A DNA stretch of 47,300 nucleotides from Perkinsus olseni (lineage: Eukaryota > Perkinsozoa > Perkinsida), in NCBI GenBank assembly GCA_013115125.1, contig JABANN010000251.1, positions 1 through 47,300 of the forward strand. Direction: 5' to 3'. Position 1 is the stretch's first letter. The number at the start of each line of letters is the position of its first letter. Position numbers and translations under genes: made by a program. The notes under the pieces were generated by a model. That model did not search any database. It was not told the DNA's origin and saw nothing but the letters and a program-made list of their open reading frames with translations. Positions 12,774-23,800 of this stretch are shown here, piece by piece.

Positions 12774-15745
12774 GTCCACTTGGCAGTTGCTCACTCCCGG
12801 TTGGATCTGCCATACGTAGCCGATCTCATTGGGGTAGGCCTCCGCAGAGCTGCTCGGCTGACAACCAACTCTTACCTCTAGGTTCAGTCCGACGGTGGGC
12901 TCCTCCACAAGTGTTGCCTTTTGGACAACTCAACGCCCTTGCTGATGCTGTTGCTCGGAGGGCCCGAGGAGAAGGCAGGCTTCGATGAACTGGACGACCT
13001 CAAGCGTCCCCCGCTCCGGCCGGGAGTCGCCAAACTTCTTGGCGAATTTGATGGTGATGGGCGAACCCCCTTGGACGTTGCTCTCACCAGAGGCGATCAT
13101 GAGGCCTGTCACATTCTGCGGAGGTGAGCAGCTTCGCGGGGCAGGCCTGTCCTCTCCGCAGGGCTGTCCATCAGGGCTGGCGGCCGAACGAGCCGACGGT
13201 TCGCCATGGAGGAGCTGCCGTTGCACCTGAGCCGTGCTGTGAGCGAGGGGAGGGTGCCCCTGGTGGAATTCATTCTTAGAAATCGCCTGGTTGGTGACAC
13301 TCCTAGAAGCTCTCTCACACCGCCCACTCCTCAGTGCAATCCGAATGTGCTGTGCCTCGTACCATCGGACTCCCCTTTATGGGCCGCTGTAGTGGAAGCG
13401 TCGACAACCTCGCCGCCGTCAGCGGTGTACGCACCGCCCGTCTATGCCATGGTCAGTCTGCAGTCGAGATTGACCGTCACTGCGGTCGGTCAGGTCAACT
13501 TGGCGCACTCCTTATCGGATGCGGAGGGCTTTGGGGAGTGCAGCACCTATCAATATTTCAAGGGTAAGCTCCGTACACGACCATGTGGGTGATGTCCACC
13601 CTCAGGGAGAGGAGATTGCGCCGTTGATGGGACAGTTGATCGTGCATACTACCTTAGCAGCGATAGGAAAACTCGAAGCAGTGGACGGAGGGCAGTTGAG
13701 GGGGCCTTCTTCCGGAAGGTAGTGTACACTCTGGGGGAGTGAGTGTGAGCCAGATGGGTAGGGCGAGGTCTTCGACCGCCTGAAGGAGATGTTGATGCCA
13801 TTCTGTCGAGCTGGATGCGACTTTGAGGAGGAGGCGATGGTCTCGATGAGGGTTGGAGAGGCGAACATTATGAGGAAAGTCGCCAGTGGGGGCCGCCCAA
13901 AGCTAACCGTGCCCCTACTGAGCCTAGCGGTAGTGGTGGTCCGGTACAATGGACGCTGAGAAATGACTGCCATCAGGTTGCGGCTGGGATGACTCGGCTG
14001 AGCAGGGCTCTCATCGAAGTGGCGAAGTGCACTCCGAGTTCCACTGATGTGAGATGATGCTGCTGCTCGATTGGCATCATCTCGGTGGCTGCTGCTGCTG
14101 CTGCAGACTTCTGGTATGCCGTCATCATTGTTGTTGAAGGAGGCAATGATGGAGGGCAGGCTGACCATGACCAGGATACTCGTCAATAGTCGGAAGGTGA
14201 AAAGAAGGGAGGGTAGCGAGTGGCAGTATCAGTGAACTCAGGGGGTCATCGATCCGGCCGACTGCAGAGACACCAAAGGCGATTCACCAACCTTCTGGCT
14301 CCTTCGAGACCCCAACTTCATCAAACCAGGGCCAGGCCAATGGCTGATGGCGGAGATGCTAGAAAGCCTGGTACAAGGTGAGGCCTCGGGATCATCCAGC
14401 ATGGCTCAGTCGTACTCGTAGGTGGAAGGCCAATGTCGAGGGGGGAGCTAGTCGACAGCTTAGATGGCAGTGGCTTCGCTTACCTGCATTACCTGTGCGC
14501 GCTCAGTTCCATCGGTGGCATAGCTAGGTAGGAGCGCCCGTCACGTACACTGCCCATCGGATGCTGTAGGGATTGCCTCATGAAAAGTATGCCGCCAGAG
14601 ACGCTTCAGGGAGGTGAGCACTTGGTGAATCTCCTACTCGATGCCAAGGCGGAGGTGAGGAGACGAGTTGGCTGGAGACCCGCCTCCATCGTCTGGTTCC
14701 TAGGTCGATATACCGAGCCGTAGGAGTGGTCTGACGGCCCTGCACCTCAGCGGCTGCCGAGTGGCTGTCATTGACACGCTGTTGCGTCATAAGGCTAACG
14801 TGAAGGCCTGTGATACTCAGGGAAGGACTGCCCTTCACCTCGCTGTCCGGTACGCGGGCTACCGCCTGGCCACAGCTGCCCGGGGTAGTCAGTAGTATCT
14901 AAGTGTTTCTCAGAGCCGTCAATTACTGCCCTCCCCGGGTCCCCGATGCGTTGGACGAGGATCCAACAGCATGTGTGGAGCTGCTCATACGCCACAAGGC
15001 TTCCGTGGCTGCCGCTGAGTGCTGAGCCTCTCCGGCTGTGGCTCCTCCTTGCTATTGTCGATCTTCTCAGCCACCGAGGCTACACCCCACTGCACACCCT
15101 CTGTTCAATACCCCCATCGTCTCTATCGGACCAGACCGCTTGCGTGGATGTCGCGGAGCTCCTTATGAAGTCAGTTCAACAGTAGCCGCTCTTGACTAGG
15201 ATTGCTGCTATTCAGGCACGCCGCCGCGCCTATTGATGCCGAGGATAGCGCTGCGTTCACTCCCATCGCCGTGGCCTCCAGGACCGGCCTCCATGAAGTG
15301 GTAAGCGAGTTACTGCCAGCGGCGGCAGGTCTGAGTCGATCTGTCTCTGCAGGTATCATGTATCGCTCGATGGCAGCCGTCTGTTGTGACGTTCCGCAAT
15401 AAGATGAGGAGTGACATCACTTGCCTGCATGTGGCTACGACCCCGTCAACAGTCGATGCCCTCATGAAGTGGAAGGCTGACATTAACGCCACTACACAGC
15501 CAGAAGAGCAGACGCCTCTGCACGTACATCAGCTGCTTGGAGGCATTCCGTCCCTGGTCGTCTTGCAGGTCCACTGCAAGGCTGGACGAGCTGATGTGGT
15601 CGATGCTCTCATTCGGCATAAGGCCCAAGTCGAGGCTGTGGACCAACGGGGCAAGCGGCCGATCGATTACTGCAATGACGAAGGTCAGCGTCTTTCGTTG
15701 CTTCTACTGCTCCTGACGGTCTCTCAGTTACCCGCAGAATCCTAG
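12774..15745 (+). CDS. Ankyrin-repeat protein
   Basis: Ankyrin motifs recur through a chain of small exons. They include VHLAVAHSRLDLPYVADLIG (12774), DGRTPLDVALTRGDHEACHI (about 13060), PLHLSRAVSEGRVPLVEFIL (about 13215), GLTALHLSGCR followed by VIDTLLRHKANVKACDTQGR and TALHLAVR (14730-14860), ACVELLIRHKASV (about 14970), RGYTPLHTLC (about 15080), FTPIAVASRTGLHEVVSELL (about 15255), ITCLHVATTPSTVDALMKWK (about 15415) and ADVVDALIRHKAQVEAVDQR with PIDYC (15590-15670). Between the first and later repeats is a non-ankyrin part with FDRLKEMLMPFCRAGCDF (about 13770) and EAMMEGRLTMTRILV (about 14140). Ankyrin stacks bind other proteins; the partner cannot be told from sequence. The gene seems to be continuous with exons on both sides. 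A long open frame on the opposite strand at 13602-14186 is a shadow. Confidence 0.72.
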
Positions 15746-15947
15746 CCAGTGCCATCGAGGATTGAACTCAGCGATTGGGAACCCGTTCGTGACCTTAATG
15801 GGACCCACCAGCTTGGAAGGGATGGGGCTTGCCGTGCCCTTCATAGCTGACAGAGCATGTTGCGATGTGCCTCGGTGCCCGGTCCTATGATGTTGTTGAG
15901 TTTGTAGAGGGACGCTCGGTTAAGGAGGGCAGTCCAGTCTGGTCACC

Positions 15948-16886
15948 ATGCCTCGTTCCACTCGATCGGCAACAACAGTAGCATCCTCGCGGCCTCCACG
16001 CCAGCCCGATGACCATTTGCGTAGAATGGAGAGCATCGTCCATGTGAGAGGCAGCAGCAGCAGCAGCTCGATGAGAGTGAGGCCAATGGTGATCAGGCCC
16101 CTCTTGAAGTGCACCCCTGCACGGAGCATCATCGCTTCTACTGGATGGATGGCACACAAGTGCGGCCCTTGCCCCTCGTTGGCTCATGAATGCGTATCTC
16201 AGAAACCTATTGGGTTGGACGCTGCCCCATTGGAGCCGCTGTACTCGGATTATAGACATGCTTGCGAGCAGGTGATCGCAGAGCCCTTCAGCACCTCAGC
16301 AGGCCTAGTCTTCGCAGATATCATCCTATTGGCGAGGGAGGCCGAGGGCTCTCCCCGCTCAACCGCACACGGCGGCGGACGTGAAGAGTTGCCAAGAGGG
16401 GACTGTGGACGACCAAGAGAAGAGGGAACTCGAGGAAGAGGAACCAGCGAACTCGGAGGCACCCGAAGGCTCTTGTGTGAAGTCAGAATGCCGGTCAAGA
16501 GCTGCCTCGGTGGTGGGGTCGAGTTCCTGTGTAACGAGAGTCGGCGTGAGAGCATCCTTCCCCAACTTTGCCAGCAGAGACAACGTACAACACATCCTCC
16601 TGGACCCGATACTGCCAAAGAAGAAGTCTTAACTTGTCGGAGTGTGGTCGAGCTGATGACTCGCCTGTAGGTACCGTCATGGCCGAGCACGCCTCATGTC
16701 CCTCTACGCTGACAGCTACTTCGATTCCAGGCAGCTACGCAGGGCAGCTCACAAATGCGATAAGGAGCACCACTTTAAGCGGAATGCAATTACAGAAATT
16801 GTGAGTCCTCAAGCCCAATCATGCGATCCATCCTCCTTCCTCAGGCGGGGGAATTCGCCAAGCAGAAGTGTCTCATGAGGAAATAG
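15948..16886 (+). CDS. 3' portion of the ankyrin gene, or separate small gene
   Basis: Coding character continues after the last ankyrin motif. At about 16378-16620 one frame reads VDDQEKRELEEEEPANSE and then FASRDNVQHILLDPILPKKK, a charged segment with a lysine cluster. At 16696-16800 a second piece reads MSLYADSYFDSRQLRRAAHK and CDKEHHFKRNAITEI. A typical 44-nt intron (16801-16844, GTGAGT..CTCAG) joins this to AGEFAKQKCLMRK and a TAG at 16884-16886. The last two exons would alone make a 45-residue basic protein starting at 16696. I cannot decide whether they end the ankyrin gene or form their own gene, and no domain is recognised. The other frames at 15948-16300 are of doubtful value. Confidence 0.45.
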
Positions 16887-16961
16887 TCATGATGTTGTTC
16901 TTGTCGTTGTGTTTTGTACATGGGATGTTGTCTGTTGAGTTGATTGAGTAGGGGCCACGAT

Positions 16962-17010
16962 CACTGTACATTTTCATCTTCCCAAGCTGGGAAGATGAAA
17001 GTGTACAGTG
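16962..17010. repeat. 23-bp inverted repeat (hairpin) between convergent genes
   Basis: Two 23-base arms (CACTGTACATTTTCATCTTC.. and its complement) are separated by the three bases AGC and match at 22 of 23 positions. The hairpin lies 75 bp after the plus-strand stop at 16886 and 275 bp before the end of the minus-strand ligase gene. It would form the same stem in either transcript, so a role in 3'-end formation or transcript collision is possible. A relic of a small inverted-repeat transposon is the alternative; I see no target-site duplication. Confidence 0.75.
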
Positions 17011-17285
17011 GGGATCCCAACGGTACGGTACCACAATGTCGTCTCTACACAGCCCCCACACACTCGCAGCGCAAACGAAAGATCTCTAACTCGGTCCGAT
17101 CGGTGCTGGCAGCTATTCTGGATGGTCATAGCTTCTCCGCACCGATGGGCCACTTCACATAACGCAAGCGCGATTAGGGATAAAAGTATGGAAACTATTA
17201 TTACGATGATACTCGAGTAGATGTGGCAACGGAGCCACTTATGTTGCATTGACGTTATCGAGGATCTTCAATAAGTTATCAATCC

Positions 17286-19110
17286 TCATATGAAACCGAA
17301 GCCTTCATGAGCCTCACAGACCGCCTGCTTGAGCTTCGCTTTGAGAACATCTTCGGTGTCATAGTCGGGCAAGTCGAGTTGGTTGAAGCACGTATGAGCG
17401 CTGGGCAATCGTGTCTTATCTCCCGGGGCCTTGTGGATGCTGAACTTCTGGGGGCCCCTCATGCCTGTGAGAGCTTGGAAGCCTTCGAGTGGAACCTGCA
17501 GGGAGGGTGAAGCCACGGTGGGAAGATTGAACTCTACCTGAGTAGAGCCCGTGACGAACTGCAAGAACCATGCCATCTCGTCTTCAGTGAAGTCATTCTC
17601 CAAGCATTCTGAAGTAGGAGGGATTAGAAAAGGTGCAAACGGCCAGATCGGTGACTCACTCCAGAACCACTTGATTTGCGGGTCTTGACTGCTGTAGTTG
17701 ACATACTCCGTGTTACGCTTGAGGTCCTCCACATCGATGGTCGGGAGACCCGCGATGAGCAGCTCTAGCTCCTTGTCGTCGAATAAGGTGCCAACGAGAT
17801 CAGATGGAATCTGCACAACAGCCGGGGCGTGAACAAACAGCCATCACCATCAGAGCCGTCGGCCTACCAGTTCGTGGAAGCCTTCTAAGAAGGCCTGTAG
17901 TTGATCTTGGATACCCGATGTCATCTTATGTTCGCAAACCTTCTGGACGTACTCCTGTTTATTCTGCTGCGTTACCGGAATGTTGCTACCGTTGGGGATC
18001 TGAAGGGAGCAGCAGACGGTCAGTGGCGGAGCCTTCAAAGGGAGGCACTGACCAGTTCGACGACATTAGTCTTGCCGAAGTCGCTCTCTTCGATGGTGAA
18101 AGTGAGATCCAAGGCCTTCAACATCTCTTCATCTTGGCACTGCAGAATACACGCATGAGCTCAAGATACTCTCATCAGCTTTTACCTCGAGGATCCACTT
18201 AAGATTCCGATAATAGTCGGGGTCCATAGCCTCCATGTCGTGCCACGTGACGGGTCTGCCCAGCATGTGTTTGTAGAAACCTGAGCAGCATGCTAGATAG
18301 GAGGAGGCCGACAACAGCGATGGGGGGCACTACTTCGCACGAAGTAACAGTCCAATCGCTGGTTCTCGTAGATAGCCTTCCCGATGATGCGACCACAGAA
18401 TCGGAAGAAGGAGAGATGATCGGGATTGACGCTCCTGAGGGCGAACAGCTCTCAAACCGGCGGCGTTGGGCAGGCGTGAGCTTACGAGGCTGGGTTGATG
18501 AGGAAGGTGCTAGGGCGACCATTGGCCGGTAGGAAAAGGGCATAGTTGGGATTGAAGATCTCCCTAGCGAGGATGCCGAACCACTCTCGGACTAGACCAC
18601 CAGCATCGACACCCTCCTCTCCTACGAATTGGACCTGAGGAGGGGCTTTGGAAAGCAGTGGTGGCGAGGAGGAGGAGCCTCACTATGATCTTATTCATCA
18701 TTTCGCTCTTCTTGCGATGCTGCAGTTGATGATAGCTGTCAACGAAGACCTCATGACGGCGGACGTGCAGGCGTATCGGAGGGCCGGACCTGACCAGCAC
18801 GGGTGGGCCGCCGAGTGGAGACCGGGTAACTTACATGTGAGCATTCTTGCGCGACTGCTCCTTCAGCTTCGATCGGAAGAATTGCCGTTTATTATCGAAG
18901 TCGAGGGCCTGAGCAGGACCTCGCCAAGCCTCCCTCTCCCACCCGTGCTCTACCTGAGGTGCAGCATAGACGATGGGGTTGAGGGCTCGGAGTAGGAGGG
19001 ATGGCTGGTTCTTGATCAGAGCATTCAGTGGGCGACGATGGGACTCGCAGAAGGTCGCCACTCCTCGCGCTGAATATGGATGTCGTCTCCCCGCTGGTTG
19101 CCCCACCACC
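17286..19110 (-). other. HECT catalytic domain of the giant ligase
   Basis: The order of conserved blocks matches HUWE1-type HECT domains: [14 protein letters not shown] (about 18900), [20 protein letters not shown] (about 18580-18540), [20 protein letters not shown] (about 18270), [20 protein letters not shown] (about 18080), [20 protein letters not shown] (about 18000), [53 protein letters not shown], and the catalytic [11 protein letters not shown]. Introns inside the domain include 17496-17537 (42 nt), 17609-17659 (51 nt) and 17811-17867 (57 nt). The first two are stop-free multiples of three. Removing them restores the spacing of other HECT domains, which supports them as true introns. 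No catalytic element is missing. Confidence 0.93.
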
Positions 19111-20860
19111 ATCACCATCAGCTACCCACCTTGCCGGAGCAGCTCAACCTTCTTCGGGTCCGCTGCGGCCTGCTCGTCTACTTCGGCCTTACTCGAGGCC
19201 GAGGGAGTCCGCGGCAGCAGACCACCAGCCCTCGGCGATGTAGTCCCGTTGGCATTCACCTACACGATGTATTGGAAGAGGAGACAGCCTTTGTGTGCTG
19301 ATGACTAATACCATTCCTCGACGAGCTGATGCCACCTTGAGTCTATCGGACTTGGTAGGGAGCTTAGCAATGAGGTAGAGCTCAATAACGGGCAGGAGAG
19401 ATGTCAACCCCGACGGAAGATTCCTGTTGGCCGACCGGGGGCCATCACCACCTATAAGGGTCGATCCAACCATCGTACTGCGGTGGTACTGCTTACCTCC
19501 CTGCTCTCCACCACCTTGCTGCGTTGACGCCCTCTCCGGCCTCTCTACTCTATCAAGAGAATCATGATGGGGCGATATGGGGTTGCGACCCTCTCGAGTG
19601 CTGCTCCTGGCGTATTGCTGCTGCTGTTCTCGATGCCTCTCCTCGTTCTCCCGTCGTGCTTCCAGAGCTGCCTGGGCTCGAGACACCGAAGCCAACTGAG
19701 ATTGCAGGACCTTGGGGTCGTTGTCGTATCTGCTAGAGTGAAGTCATGAGCAGCAAGGCCAGAGAGGGTTGAGATGGCACCTCGTGAGAGCCTCGTCCAG
19801 TCCTGGCCAGATATTCTCGACATGAGCATCCGTGAGGAACTGTTCAAACTCCTTTTCTGCCGCTTCCCCAGCCTCGGCCGTCAGTGAGTGGCCCTTGGGA
19901 ATCAGCCTGTAGGTGGGATATCATCGAAGCAGCCAGCGATGGACTCCGCCACTTACGCGTCGCTCCAACACTGCACCACACGCAGGAGCCTCTTCGACGT
20001 CGTGAACAGCATTCCACTGGCAGTATCTCTCAATGCTGCTGTCTCCTCATCCGCGTGATGCTGCTGCTCTCCCTTCACAGCGAGGTCCGTCAGCATACTG
20101 GCGACCTTGCTGGAGAGCTGTCGAACGTGAAGTAATAGCTGCTTCCGGATGACCATCTTATGACGATCCCCAGTGGCAGCCAAGGCTTGTATGAGTGTGC
20201 CTGGCGTTGGCCATCAAAGGAGGCCAGCAGTGGTGGTGGCGCTTACTAGTCTTAGCTAAAGCCTTATCAAGCTCAGTGCTCTTCACTTGACAACCGCAGG
20301 CCGGGTTATCGTTGGCCAGGAAGGCGCAGAGTGCACTAACAGAGCTGCCGGACACCGCCCTCTGCAAGTGCCGTACGTGCCTGGCAATACGGCCTCTAAC
20401 GCTATAGGGAAGCACATGAGCATACATCCGAACGATGTCCATGGTCGTCCTCGCCTTCTTAGGGCTGTTACTGCTACTGCTAGCTGAAGCCTTGTTGGCT
20501 GCTGGTTTGGTCTCACCTCCCTCAGCTGTGGAGGCGGTGGCAAGCGCGGACTCTGGAGGTGCATCGGCAGGGGTAGCAGCAGGTGGGGGCGGCGGCAGAG
20601 GGGCTGCTCGGGCCCCTCCACCGGTATTACGGCCATTAGCCTTGGTATGCTGTTGTTGTTGTTGTTGCGGCGGTAGTGTTAGCATAGAGACCAGCACGGT
20701 GACGAGGAAGAGGGTATGGGCCGGGGATGACCTCAAGAGAGGCGACCCCAACAGCTGCATCTGAAACGGAAATGATGATAATGAGAAGTGCTGTCCTCCT
20801 GTAGCCACTCACGACAACATTCACTGGTGCCACAAGGATCGGCTGGGATGACCGACTAGC

Positions 20861-20896
<36 letters not shown>

Positions 20897-23800
20897 ATGA
20901 TGACCAGAAGCAGCAGACACGCCTTCAGGTTTGTCTTCACTCGAGGTTGCTGTAGACTTGCCGCCCTCCTTCCCCCCGATTGACTTAGTCCTTTGGAGTT
21001 TCCTCGCGGAGCTACCGTCGGCCTCCTCATCAGCTGCCGCCGATGCTGCAGAGTGCGTACGAGTAAGACGCTTCGACCTCCTAACTTCAGTAGCCGCTGT
21101 CTCGTGAGACTGCTCAGCAGTTGTCATTGAACCTGACAGGAATGACCAGCATACAGCCAACACCTGCGCGCTGTGTTCCCTCACTTCGCCGCCGTTTGAC
21201 ACCAGAGGCGGTCCGCTTGGGCGAGGGGCTGCTGTTGCTGACACTCCGAGAGATCGTGGATGATGATGACCTCTGCAGGAGGGCGTTGTGGATCCTGAGG
21301 GGGGGGAGGGATGGACGGGGCAGGCCTCAGAGTGCCTACATGCTGGGTGAAGCAAACCATTGACGAGACCTCGGGATAGTGGAGATGAGGAAGCTGATCG
21401 CGTTGAGTACTCTACCACAGCCAACTGACCGCGCCAGGGCCCTCACTGTGGGGGACGCTGTCACCGGGGTAGCAGCAGCAGCCTGAGGGCGGTCGTGATG
21501 ACAACAACCGGCGCCAGCGATACCTACGTTCTCAGTCGCCACTCCTCCTTCTGCTGTTGCTGCTGATGATCTGCCGGGCCCAGAAGGGAGCATCGGTGGC
21601 TCATACAGATACCATGGTGGGAAGGGATCGTTCTCATGATCATCGACCAGAGTGGCGACGATCTTCCCATTAGAGGCCTCTCCGACGAAGGACCAGCCGT
21701 GAACACTGTGGCCGCCATGGCTACGGCTGCGGTTGTTGGAACCTGCTGAGTCATGATGATGGCTGTGAGGAGGGCGGACAGGCGGCCTACAGGCGAGGGA
21801 GAGTAGGGCTTGTACCAACACTTGCAGGACAGCATCCTCAAGCCTTGGATCGAGGCAGATGTTGAAGATGGTTTTGTCTACTAGTGGACGTAGTGGCTGA
21901 TATCTGAGATCATCACCAGTACTGGATGGGAGGGCCGTGGTGACCGTGTGGGCCCACCTCATGAACAGCAGCCGTAGGAGGTGCTTGGCGCCCTCAGCGA
22001 GTGTGTTTCGATGAGGGGCGGAAGAGGGAGCGTCTCCGGCGGCACTGATGTCCTGCCATAGTACCAGAGGTGGGCAAGTGCCACTGCTGTACCTGATGGA
22101 AGAGTTGGCGGAGGAGTGGTACGAGAGTAGGCGTAACCCACATGTGGGAGATCTCCTCAGTCTGCAAGGGGCTCTGCAGCCAGCTCCTGTCGATAGCCTG
22201 TCCTCCTCCGGTCCCCGAGGCTGGCGACCCTCTGGTAGTTATGATACCTGTCGGACAGCGAATAACAACCACAGCCAGAAACAGGCGTAGTACGCAGTGG
22301 GGCCTGCAGACCGAGATTGAGGGACTCCAGTGATGCTGCGGAGAGGGGGCTAGGGCGACGAGGCGGCCCACCACCAGGCGATTGTATCATCGTCCGCACA
22401 CTAGAGGAGGAGGCCCAATCACCAAGGTCGGGCCTTCGCCGCCCCTGCGGTCTGCCGATAAACGCTGCAGCAGGACCTGGGCAGAGAACGTGAGCTACCC
22501 GGGTGGGGAGGGAGCCGTACTACCCCAAGAGGAATCAATGTCCATCTCTGGGCTGCCAATGGCGAAGGATGGCCCACCGCCGCCGCCACGACGATTCTGA
22601 GAGAAAGTGAGCATAGAGGGACAAGCCCTTCCCCTCCTCCAGCTTACCCCTCTACTGGTGTCGAAGAGGAACATGTCGGGGTTCTCAGCGACAGACTCTG
22701 AGAAGGAAGAGGACTGGCGACGAGAGGGGACGATGATGGGTAGCCTTACCGAACTCTCGGATGATTGCGGCCAGCTGCTGATGCCCTGGTACGCCTGCCC
22801 CATTGAGGCGTTGTGTGAGGCTACTGCCGAAGCGACGGCCACCAACAAGAGGGCCATCATCGGCTAGGAGTTCCTCATAGAAGGATGCCGACTCCTCAGG
22901 GAACGGGCTCAGGTAGGCCCCAACCTGCCTAGGCCCGCCACCACCATTAGAGGACGCAGCGGCACCTCCGCCAGCCGATGTTGTCGTGGAGTGCATAACA
23001 TTATCAACCGAACCTAAGATACCATCACCGACGGTGGCAGGCTGGAGACGATGACCAACCTCGTATGCTCTCCCCCATGGCACGCAGCCTTCGAGATTGC
23101 TCCTCGACCTCTCGCTGATGTGCACTGGTGGCCCCTCCGCCAGTACGACGAGTTCCACCACCAGTAACACCGAAACGAGTCCTCGGCCGTCGAAGCAGCT
23201 GCTGATGATGCCGCCTTCGCTGCTCTACTTCCTCGTTGGCTGCTCTGGCTTCCGTCTGAGAAGTAGCAGCAGTAGAGGGCAGGACGGGAGGGAGGAGAGG
23301 CCCTACTCTAAGTTCCTCCGGGAGGGTGTCTATCGAGCTTGGATCGTCCAGTTGCATGCTAATGAGAGCCTCCCTTCTGAGGTCTGCTGGCAGGGCATGG
23401 AGGAACTCTGCGGCTTCATTCGCCGCATCAACCGCTGCAGCGTCGGCGGCGTCGGCGGCGGCATTCGCTTCTCCCTGGCAGAGCACATCCTCTCCAACTC
23501 CCCCGCGGTCACCCGTACCTGGTCCTGTTGTTGAGGGTTCTGCCGACGGTATTCATTCCTGAGTTCAGTCAGGACTCCCTCATCCATCCCCCTCACTGCA
23601 TCGAGTATGGCCTCCCGCTGAAGGTCAGGGGGCAACTCCACCAGTACCTGATGATGAGTAGCTGACGGAGGCGTGGGGGGGGGGGGGCTGATGCCCTACT
23701 ACCGATAGGTCCATGCCAGACCTCCTAACAACCTCTCCCACTGGCACCCTCATCCTGTTAGCAGCATCGATGCACGCCTGGGGATACTGGCTAGTGTCGA

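Noticed and set aside
13602-14186. 194-codon open frame on the minus strand
   Set aside because: The plus strand here has coherent exons (FDRLKEMLMPFCRAGCDF, VAAGMTRLSRALIEVAK, EAMMEGRLTMTR) with splice sites; the minus frame is Ser-rich shadow.
15920-16159. Minus-strand frame with a predicted membrane helix (LIELLLLLPLTW)
   Set aside because: No partner exons and no homology; the leucine run is antisense to a Ser/AGC repeat.
23675-23687. Run of 13 G (C on the coding strand) suspected to cause a frameshift in the ligase
   Set aside because: It falls in a 55-nt intron (GTAGTAGGG..CATCATCAG); splicing joins MDLS to [10 protein letters not shown] in frame.
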